A stretch of DNA of 5,064 nt from the NCBI GenBank assembly GCA_902463835.1, contig CABQGZ010000306.1, positions 1-5,064 on the forward strand, written 5' to 3'. Within the stretch, counting starts at the first letter, position 1. The number at the start of each line of letters is the position of its first letter. Shown here piece by piece: positions 1 to 4,436 of the stretch. Origin of the DNA: an uncultured Lachnospiraceae bacterium. Lineage in GTDB: Bacteria; Bacillota; Clostridia; Lachnospirales; Lachnospiraceae. Position numbers and translations under genes: made by a program. The notes below the pieces were generated by a model. That model was not told the origin of the DNA, did no database searches, and was given only the letters and a program-made list of their open reading frames with translations.

Positions 1-51
1 CCCCCGCCGATAGGCATAAGAAGCATTCAAAATCTCTTTTACTCTGTCCAT
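1..51 (-). CDS. Start of an unidentified gene, truncated by the left edge (possible S8 peptidase)
   Basis: An ATG at 51-49 opens a frame that stays open for 17 codons to the window edge, reading MDRVKEILNASYAYRRG. A stop codon (TAA, 63-61) lies four codons upstream in the same frame, so the ATG is the natural start. An AAAGGG stretch (56-61) sits 4 nt before it, a usable but close ribosome binding site. The N-terminus, with a short helix followed by an N-x-x-x-A-Y-x-x-G pattern, resembles what precedes the first catalytic block of short subtilisin-family (S8) peptidases of Clostridia. That is only an impression from 17 residues, and no catalytic residue lies in the window. Its stretch of sensible codons, ATG and SD make a real gene likely; its identity is uncertain. 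Confidence 0.4.
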   Translation of the reverse strand, partial: MDRVKEILNASYAYRRG

Positions 52-113
52 CGCACCCTTTTATTCCAAAAGATCCCATTGGAATCTTCATAATCATCTC
101 TTTCTCTTATCAT
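39..113 (-). other. Possible 24-codon upstream ORF overlapping the next start
   Basis: A small frame runs from ATG at 113-111 to TAA at 41-39 and would encode a charged 24-residue peptide beginning MIRERDDYED and ending NKRVRWTE. A GAGGGG (119-124) lies 5 nt before the ATG. The frame overlaps the start of the left-edge gene by 13 bases (51-39), a layout compatible with translational coupling or a leader peptide. It is too short to judge by composition and no family is recognised, so chance is the default explanation. Confidence 0.2.
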
Positions 114-155
114 ATGCACCCCTCAAAATGGTGTGCTCCCCAACCATCCAAAATC

Positions 156-203
156 GAGCCCGGCAGAAAGTCCTCAACCGCAAAAACAGAGCCCGGCAGA
201 AAG
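156..203. repeat. 15-bp direct repeat, second copy inside the palindrome arm
   Basis: GAGCCCGGCAGAAAG occurs at 156-170 and again at 189-203, 33 bp apart. The second copy forms the outer end of the left arm of the palindromic element at 191-338. The inner 13 bases are present a third time, inverted, at 326-338. Bases between and after the copies are not duplicated, so this is not a simple tandem duplication. On the minus strand each copy is followed by a T-rich stretch (TGTTTTTG and GATTTTGG). It may be the remnant of a second element end. Confidence 0.75.
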
Positions 204-338
204 GGTATCCCATATCAGACCCTTGCAAAACGTCGGCACTTAGCAAGCTGGTCATAAAATAACCTGCGAGCTTAGTGTCCGCTACGTTTGTGCACGGAGC
301 GAGAGCGCGTCTGATATGGGATACCCTTTCTGCCGGGC
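191..338. repeat. 148-bp palindromic element with 30-bp perfect inverted arms
   Basis: Bases 191-220 and 309-338 are exact reverse complements over 30 bp, both outer ends being GCCCGGC. The interior continues as an imperfect stem: 225-233 with 284-293 (one-base bulge), 234-236 with 279-281, 237-240 with 274-277, and 245-249 with 269-273, capped by an A/T-rich loop around 253-262. The transcript could fold into one long hairpin. It starts 37 nt after the pnp stop. On the minus strand the stem is followed, after TCTG, by five T (186-182), so it could act as the pnp transcription terminator, although the stem is far longer than usual. On the plus strand a weaker TATTTTT lies further off (351-357). 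No ORF of note lies inside. It resembles a miniature inverted-repeat or intergenic palindromic repeat; whether other copies exist in the genome cannot be seen here. Confidence 0.85.
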
Positions 339-375
339 GACCCCTTTGCCTATTTTTAAAGCATTCTGCTACTTA

Positions 376-2472
376 CTACTTTTTATCCGCCGGAACATCC
401 TTCATACTGAAGCTGATCCGTCCCATCTTATCCTTGCCAAGGCACACAACAGTCACCATATCGCCTAAGGTAAGTACATCCTCCACCCGGTTGATACGGT
501 TCTTGGAAATCTTGGAGATATGAACCATGCCTTCCTTGCTGGGCGCAAATTCGATAAATGCTCCAAATTCCTTGATACTGACTACCTTTCCGGTAAAGAT
601 CTGGCCTTCCTCAAAATCCGTCACAATGGTGCGGATCATGTCTGCAGCCTTGTCCATCATCTCCTGCTCGGTGCCGCAGATCGATACAAATCCGTCGTCA
701 TTGATATCGATCTTCACGCCAGTCTCATCGATAATGGCATTGATAGTCTTTCCTCTCTGACCAACCACATCGCCGATCTTCTGAGGATCGATCTGCATCT
801 GGATGATCTTTGGCGCGTAAGTGCCAACTTCCTTCCGGGGCTCTGCGATAGCCTTGGACATTACATTGTCCATAATGAACAGTCTTGCCTCTCTCGTTCT
901 GGCAATGGCTTCCTCCACGATCGGTCTGGTGAGACCATGAATCTTGATATCCATCTGAATCGCTGTGATACCTTCTCTGGTACCAGTCACCTTAAAGTCC
1001 ATGTCTCCGAAGAAGTCCTCCAGACCCTGGATATCGGTGAGCACGATATAATCGTCGTCCGTATCCCCTGTCACAAGACCGCAGGAGATACCTGCTACCA
1101 TCTTCTTAAGGGGAACTCCAGCAGCCATCAGAGCCATGCAGGAAGCACAGGTGGAGGCCATGGAAGTAGAGCCGTTTGACTCAAATGTCTCAGATACGGC
1201 ACGGATCGCATAGGGGAATTCCTCCTCGCTGGGCAGTACCGGGATCAATGCCCGCTCCGCCAGCGCGCCATGGCCGATCTCCCGCCGTCCCGGTCCGCGG
1301 CTTGGCTTTGTCTCTCCCACAGAGTAGCTGGGGAAATTATAGTGATGCATATAACGCTTATTTACTTCATTCTCATCCAGTCCGTCCAGTCTCTGAACCT
1401 CAGAGAGAGGAGCCAGAGTCACCACATCACAGATCTGGGTCTGTCCCCGGGTGAACATGGCAGAGCCATGGACTCTCGGAATAATATCTACCTCAGCAGC
1501 CAGCTTACGGATCTCGCCGATGGCACGTCCGTCCGGGCGCTTTCTGTCCTTTAAGATCATCTTGCGGACTGTCTTCTTCTGATACTGGTAGATTGCCTCT
1601 CCCAGCACTGCCAGCCACTCCTCATTGTCAGCGAAGGCTTCCTCCAGCTTGTCGGTGATGGCGCGGATATTCTCCTCCCGCTTCTGCTTCTCATCGGTAA
1701 ATACGGCCTCCTCCATCTCTGCTGGTGGAATAATCTCCTTGATGGCCGCGAACAGTTCCTCCGGCACCGCACAGCTGGTGTAGGTGTGCTTGGGCTTACC
1801 TACCTCAGCCACAATCTTGTTGATAAATTCGATGATCGTCTGATTCACATCATGAGCCAGATAAATGGCTTCCAACATCTTCTCCTCCGGAATCTCGTTG
1901 GCTCCGGCCTCGATCATGATCACCTTCTCACTGGTAGATGCAACGGTCAGATTCAGATCGCCGTTCTTCCACTCCTCCTGGGTCGGATTGATGATAAAGC
2001 AATCGTTGATCATACCGATCTGGGTGGTGGCACAAGGGCCTGCAAAGGGGATATCGGAAATGCTGGTTGCGATGGCACTCCCCAACATAGCCACCAGCTC
2101 CGGGCGGCACTGGGTATCTACGCTCATAACCAGGTTGTTCAGGGTTACATCGTTCCGGTAATCCTTGGGGAACAAAGGACGCATGGGGCGATCGATCACC
2201 CGGGCGGTGAGCACTGCATTCTCAGACGCCTTGCCCTCTCTCTTGTTGAAGCCGCCTGGAATCTTCCCTACCGCGTACATCTTCTCTTCAAACTCTACAC
2301 TTAATGGGAAGAAATCAATTCCCTCCCGGGGCTTGTCCGACGCTGTTGCGGTAGACAATACTACGGTGTCGCCATAGTGCATAAAAGCGGCGCCGTTTGC
2401 CTGAGCTGCGACTCTGCCGATATCTACGGTCAGTGTTCTGCCTGCCAGTTCCATGGAATAACTCTTGTACAT
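376..2472 (-). CDS. pnp: Polynucleotide phosphorylase (PNPase), 698 aa
   Basis: PNPase is a trimeric 3'-to-5' exoribonuclease that degrades RNA by phosphorolysis to nucleoside diphosphates in the cytoplasm. The length fits the family (about 700 aa) and all domains are present. First RNase PH domain: about residues 10-145, with the RNA-contacting FNKR loop at 75-78 and the IDRPMRPLFP block at 93-102. Linker helices: about 240-310. Second, catalytic RNase PH domain: about 320-550, with SNGSTSMA (432-439) for phosphate binding and GDMDFK around Asp492; Asp486 and Asp492 match the metal-binding aspartates of E. coli PNPase. KH domain: about 553-613, with GQRG (571-574) as its GxxG loop. S1 domain: about 622-691. 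The start is the ATG at 2472, preceded by AAAAGGAG (2480-2487) at 7 nt and giving the family-typical N-terminus MYKSYSMELAGR. The frame is open further upstream to about 2715, but that stretch overlaps RNA structures and does not look like PNPase. It lies downstream of rpsO, a conserved pairing. Confidence 0.97.
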   Translation of the reverse strand: MYKSYSMELAGRTLTVDIGRVAAQANGAAFMHYGDTVVLSTATASDKPREGIDFFPLSVEFEEKMYAVGKIPGGFNKREGKASENAVLTARVIDRPMRPLFPKDYRNDVTLNNLVMSVDTQCRPELVAMLGSAIATSISDIPFAGPCATTQIGMINDCFIINPTQEEWKNGDLNLTVASTSEKVIMIEAGANEIPEEKMLEAIYLAHDVNQTIIEFINKIVAEVGKPKHTYTSCAVPEELFAAIKEIIPPAEMEEAVFTDEKQKREENIRAITDKLEEAFADNEEWLAVLGEAIYQYQKKTVRKMILKDRKRPDGRAIGEIRKLAAEVDIIPRVHGSAMFTRGQTQICDVVTLAPLSEVQRLDGLDENEVNKRYMHHYNFPSYSVGETKPSRGPGRREIGHGALAERALIPVLPSEEEFPYAIRAVSETFESNGSTSMASTCASCMALMAAGVPLKKMVAGISCGLVTGDTDDDYIVLTDIQGLEDFFGDMDFKVTGTREGITAIQMDIKIHGLTRPIVEEAIARTREARLFIMDNVMSKAIAEPRKEVGTYAPKIIQMQIDPQKIGDVVGQRGKTINAIIDETGVKIDINDDGFVSICGTEQEMMDKAADMIRTIVTDFEEGQIFTGKVVSIKEFGAFIEFAPSKEGMVHISKISKNRINRVEDVLTLGDMVTVVCLGKDKMGRISFSMKDVPADKK

Positions 2473-2541
2473 ATTGTATCTCCTTTTATAATTATATTGT
2501 TGACAGAAGATACCGAAACTACTGATATATACAGAAACGAC

Positions 2542-2563
2542 GCAGATTAAAAATCCAATCTGC
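2542..2563 (-). other. Short hairpin in the pnp leader
   Basis: GCAGATT (2542-2548) and AATCTGC (2557-2563) are perfect 7-bp inverted arms around an 8-base A/T-rich loop, about 70-91 nt before the pnp start. No T-tract follows on either strand, so it is not an intrinsic terminator. It may contribute to leader folding or processing. No convincing sigma-A promoter was found in 2473-2713, so pnp is probably expressed at least partly by read-through from rpsO. Confidence 0.45.
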
Positions 2564-2654
2564 AACGATTCGCCATGCGTTCTAAGATTTCTGTGCATAT
2601 CAGTGGTCTCGGGATATCTCTTCTGTCTGGTTGCCACTTCCTGTAAAACGTTCT

Positions 2655-2713
2655 GGCGGCATGGGATATCCTGCACGCTGCCACAAGCAAAACAGCAATG
2701 CTCCCATGCCACC
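2655..2713 (-). promoter_or_regulatory. Long stem-loop at the 5' side of the pnp leader, candidate RNase processing site
   Basis: The arms at 2655-2666 and 2702-2713 pair over 12 bp, all Watson-Crick except one G-U. After a one-sided 6-nt bulge (2667-2672), 2673-2680 and 2693-2701 pair over 8 bp, with one G-U and a one-base bulge. The apical loop is 12 nt (2681-2692). The stem begins immediately after the T-tract of the rpsO terminator. In E. coli, the pnp leader has a long stem cut by RNase III, after which PNPase represses its own synthesis. The position and shape here suggest a similar role, which is inference. It is not a terminator because no T-tract follows its downstream arm (CCAGAACG). 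Confidence 0.6.
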
Positions 2714-2742
2714 AAAAATAGAGCGGAAGAAACTCCGCTCTA
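2714..2742 (-). terminator. Intrinsic terminator after rpsO
   Basis: A perfect 9-bp G/C-rich stem (2734-2742 with 2719-2727; minus strand TAGAGCGGA and TCCGCTCTA) encloses a 6-nt loop and is followed by five T (2718-2714). It lies 9 bases beyond the rpsO stop codon. The short T-tract suggests partial termination, which would let some transcription continue into pnp. Confidence 0.88.
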
Positions 2743-2751
2743 CCTTTTCTA

Positions 2752-3018
2752 CTATTTCCGGATGCCAAGACGTTCAATCAGAGAACGATATCTCTCGATA
2801 TCAATGCTCTTTAAGTAGGTCAACAAACCACGTCTCTGTCCAACCATCTTCAGAAGTCCTCTTCTGGAGTGATGATCCTTCGGATGATCCTTCAGGTGAT
2901 CTGTCAGTTCCTGAATTCTTGCAGTCAAAATAGCGATCTGAACCTCCGGTGAACCTGTGTCGCCCGGTGTTCTTGCATATTCGGCAATGATTGCCTGTTT
3001 CTTTTCCTTTGCTATCAT
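2752..3018 (-). CDS. rpsO: 30S ribosomal protein S15
   Basis: S15 is a primary binder of 16S rRNA in the central domain of the 30S subunit, where it contacts a three-way junction and nucleates platform assembly. The 88-residue product has the normal family length (88-89). It shows the signature DTGSPEVQ (20-27) and the rRNA-binding block running from His41 through DHHSRRGLLKMVG (48-60). His41, Asp48 and Ser51 sit at the same positions as the RNA-contacting residues of E. coli S15. The start ATG at 3018 is preceded by AAGGAGG (3027-3033) at 8 nt, a near-ideal ribosome binding site. The gene has its own promoter (3122-3150), a structured leader (3019-3116) and a terminator (2714-2742) before pnp. 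Nothing in the protein is unusual. Confidence 0.98.
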   Translation of the reverse strand: MIAKEKKQAIIAEYARTPGDTGSPEVQIAILTARIQELTDHLKDHPKDHHSRRGLLKMVGQRRGLLTYLKSIDIERYRSLIERLGIRK

Positions 3019-3116
3019 TACGATAACCTCCTTGAATTATATAATCGCCCAGAAAGCATGTACTATTAAGTAAAGGTCGGAGTGTCCGTTTACTGAATAG
3101 GGGCTTTGCTCATGCT
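3019..3116 (-). promoter_or_regulatory. Structured rpsO leader, candidate S15 autoregulatory RNA with a pseudoknot
   Basis: From the predicted transcript start (about 3116), the leader opens with AGCATG (3116-3111), which pairs with CATGCT (3060-3055). Inside is a long hairpin: 3096-3100 with 3063-3067, 3089-3094 with 3069-3074, and 3085-3088 with 3078-3081, closing on a 3-nt loop. GCCC (3104-3101), inside the outer stem, is complementary to GGGC (3050-3047), outside it, giving a pseudoknot arrangement 13 nt before the AAGGAGG site. S15 of many bacteria represses its own mRNA by binding leader structures that differ between lineages and include pseudoknots and three-way junctions. The pairings are seen in the sequence; S15 binding is inferred. 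Confidence 0.6.
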
Positions 3117-3121
3117 GTTTT

Positions 3122-3150
3122 ATTATAGCACAAGGTTTTTTAGTTGTAAA
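3122..3150 (-). promoter_or_regulatory. Sigma-A promoter for rpsO
   Basis: On the minus strand TTTACA (3150-3145) is separated by exactly 17 bp from a consensus TATAAT (3127-3122). The bases TGC just before the -10 form an extended -10 (TGn). The predicted start, about 3115-3116, falls on the first base of the leader's outer stem. No clear terminator was seen between the upstream hydrolase gene (stop at 3180) and this promoter, so some read-through into rpsO is possible. Confidence 0.8.
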
Positions 3151-3179
3151 CCATTATTTTTTTGTTAGCAGTTCAGCCC

Positions 3180-4241
3180 TTAATCCTTCAACAGCCGAAC
3201 CACACGGCTTGGTGTGCGGTAATAGGCATTGGATATCTTAATACCGCTCTTGGGGTTGCTTGCATGGACTACTTGTCCATTGCCAATATAGATAGCCACA
3301 TGGTTAATGCTTCCGCCCTTGCTGTAGAAGAAAAGGTCGCCCGGTTTGGCTTCCGAGCTCTTGATTCTTGTTCCATAGCCGGCCTGAGGAGGGGCATGGT
3401 GGGGAAGAGAGATTCCGTATTTCGCGTATACCTGCATGGTAAATCCCGAACAATCCACGCCGTTGGTAAGACTTGTTCCGCCCCACACATAGCGGTTACC
3501 CACAAATTTGCAGGCGTAGTTCACAAGCTCTGCCCGTACACTGGATACGCCCTTCCCGTGCTGTACTTCCGTCAAAGTTGCCGCCTTGGGAAGCTGCTCG
3601 GAGATGTCTACATATTTGGAATACACGTAGCATGTCTCACCGTCCAGATCCACCTTGATCCATTCTCCCATGTCCTCCACCACCTGGATATCCTCGCCCT
3701 CGGGCATGGCTGTCCAGATCGTACATTCCGTGTTGGGCTCCGTGCGGATATATACAGTCATAGCATTGGTGGTTGCAACAACAGACTTGGCTTCCTGGGC
3801 TCTTGCCGCTGCAGCCTCCCCCGTCAAAAGATACTCCGCCTTCACATAACCGGTAACCTTTCCGGACTTAATCTTATACCAGTCGCCCGCCGTCTCTAAA
3901 ATCTCACAACCGCCGTTCTTGGGAAGCTTCCCTACCAGCTTCTTATCCTCCCCCGGCGCCTCACGGATATTCAGATGATTGTTCACATCCGCAACGCCAA
4001 GATTGGTATATCCGCAGATGGTGACAGGCTCTGCCGGAGCTTCCACCGCTGTCGTCTCTGGCTGGGCCGTCCTCGGCAGACTTCCGGCTGCCTTATAGGC
4101 GCTGGTGGACAGAGCCAGGCTCTCCCCCACTGCGGCCGTGACACCGGCGCTCACACGCGCCTCCGCTGTAAAAGATGCCGCGGAGAAGATCAACGCCCCC
4201 GCCATACATGCTGATATGATTCTCTTTCTATTTGCATTCAT
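3180..4241 (-). CDS. Secreted SH3-domain NlpC/P60 peptidoglycan hydrolase, 353 aa
   Basis: Predicted cell-wall endopeptidase that cleaves peptide stems of peptidoglycan outside the membrane. Residues 1-28 form a Sec signal peptide: basic NANRKR, a hydrophobic core, and likely cleavage after AEA. A low-complexity linker rich in Ala, Thr and Pro follows (about 30-72). Two bacterial SH3-like domains lie at about 75-140 (LNIRE motif, ending GYVKAEYLL) and 155-213 (VYIRTEPN, ending CYVYSKYVDI). The NlpC/P60 domain covers about 235-350, with the catalytic Cys264 in DCSGF, His314 in INHVAIYIG and a third polar residue His326 in VVHAS. The start chosen is ATG 4241, with GGAGG (4248-4252) 6 nt before it. 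A TTG two codons upstream (4247-4245) abuts the ribosome binding site and is unlikely. It has its own promoter. The peptide bond cleaved cannot be told from sequence. Confidence 0.93.
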   Translation of the reverse strand: MNANRKRIISACMAGALIFSAASFTAEARVSAGVTAAVGESLALSTSAYKAAGSLPRTAQPETTAVEAPAEPVTICGYTNLGVADVNNHLNIREAPGEDKKLVGKLPKNGGCEILETAGDWYKIKSGKVTGYVKAEYLLTGEAAAARAQEAKSVVATTNAMTVYIRTEPNTECTIWTAMPEGEDIQVVEDMGEWIKVDLDGETCYVYSKYVDISEQLPKAATLTEVQHGKGVSSVRAELVNYACKFVGNRYVWGGTSLTNGVDCSGFTMQVYAKYGISLPHHAPPQAGYGTRIKSSEAKPGDLFFYSKGGSINHVAIYIGNGQVVHASNPKSGIKISNAYYRTPSRVVRLLKD

Positions 4242-4313
4242 TTGCAACCTCCAAAGTTCCCCTCAAACTATTTTTCTTCATTCTATATGCTTCTCTGTGT
4301 TGTATCTCTTGAA

Positions 4314-4342
4314 ATTATATCAATAAGTGTTATCTATGTCAA
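4314..4342 (-). promoter_or_regulatory. Perfect-consensus sigma-A promoter for the NlpC/P60 gene
   Basis: On the minus strand TTGACA (4342-4337) and TATAAT (4319-4314) are both exact consensus hexamers at the ideal 17-bp spacing. Transcription should start near 4307, giving a 5' untranslated region of about 65 nt. Such a strong core promoter usually needs repression or is meant for constant high expression. An inverted repeat overlaps its -35 region. Confidence 0.9.
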
Positions 4343-4347
4343 CACTT
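4325..4347. promoter_or_regulatory. 7-bp inverted repeat over the -35 region, candidate operator
   Basis: AAGTGTT (4325-4331) and AACACTT (4341-4347) are perfect 7-bp inverted arms separated by 9 bp. One arm covers part of the -35 hexamer and the other lies in the spacer, so a dimeric regulator bound here would block RNA polymerase. The dyad does not match the CodY consensus. The regulator is unknown and coincidence is possible in this A/T-rich stretch. Confidence 0.45.
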
Positions 4348-4374
4348 TTGTAATATTTATGTAATAATTACCAT

Positions 4375-4407
4375 AAAAAAACGGGTACTCCTATCTGGGA
4401 AGTACCC
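4375..4407 (-). terminator. Intrinsic terminator after codY
   Basis: GGGTACT (4383-4389) and AGTACCC (4401-4407) form a perfect 7-bp stem with an 11-nt loop. On the minus strand it is followed by G and seven T (4381-4375). It lies about 20 nt beyond the codY stop and separates codY from the downstream hydrolase promoter. Confidence 0.92.
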
Positions 4408-4436
4408 ATTCAATTGCCTCCTGGCATTCAATTGCC
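4407..4436. repeat. 12-bp direct repeat spanning the codY stop codon
   Basis: CATTCAATTGCC occurs at 4407-4418 and 4425-4436, offset by 18 bp. On the minus strand the first copy encodes the last Gly-Asn and the TGA stop of codY. The second follows a 6-base spacer and runs into the terminator stem. The spacer junction creates an AGGAGG (4422-4417) placed 7 nt before an ATG (4409-4407). Confidence 0.7.

Noticed and set aside
156..220. CRISPR-like repeat-spacer arrangement
   Set aside because: There are only two direct copies of a 15-mer with an 18-bp gap, no further units and no cas genes. The second copy is explained by the palindrome arm.
520..1179. 219-codon plus-strand open frame
   Set aside because: It lies wholly opposite pnp, whose protein is clearly conserved, and its translation shows no recognisable domain. 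It is an antisense shadow.
2491..2496. TATAAT as the pnp -10 box
   Set aside because: Transcription would start inside the ribosome binding site, and no -35 hexamer lies at the right distance.
2473..2715. N-terminal extension of the pnp frame by about 81 codons
   Set aside because: The family N-terminus begins at the ATG at 2472 with a good ribosome binding site. The upstream part is Cys-rich, unlike PNPase, and overlaps the long stem-loop and the small leader hairpin, starting right beside the rpsO terminator.
3162..3899. 245-codon plus-strand open frame
   Set aside because: It is antisense to the NlpC/P60 catalytic and SH3 domains, has no plausible ribosome binding site and no recognisable family.
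4245..4247. TTG start for the NlpC/P60 gene
   Set aside because: It would directly abut the GGAGG with no spacer. The ATG at 4241 has ideal spacing.
4305..4320. CodY box upstream of the NlpC/P60 gene
   Set aside because: The best alignment to AATTTTCWGAAAATT has about six mismatches and no clear dyad, so it is not supported.
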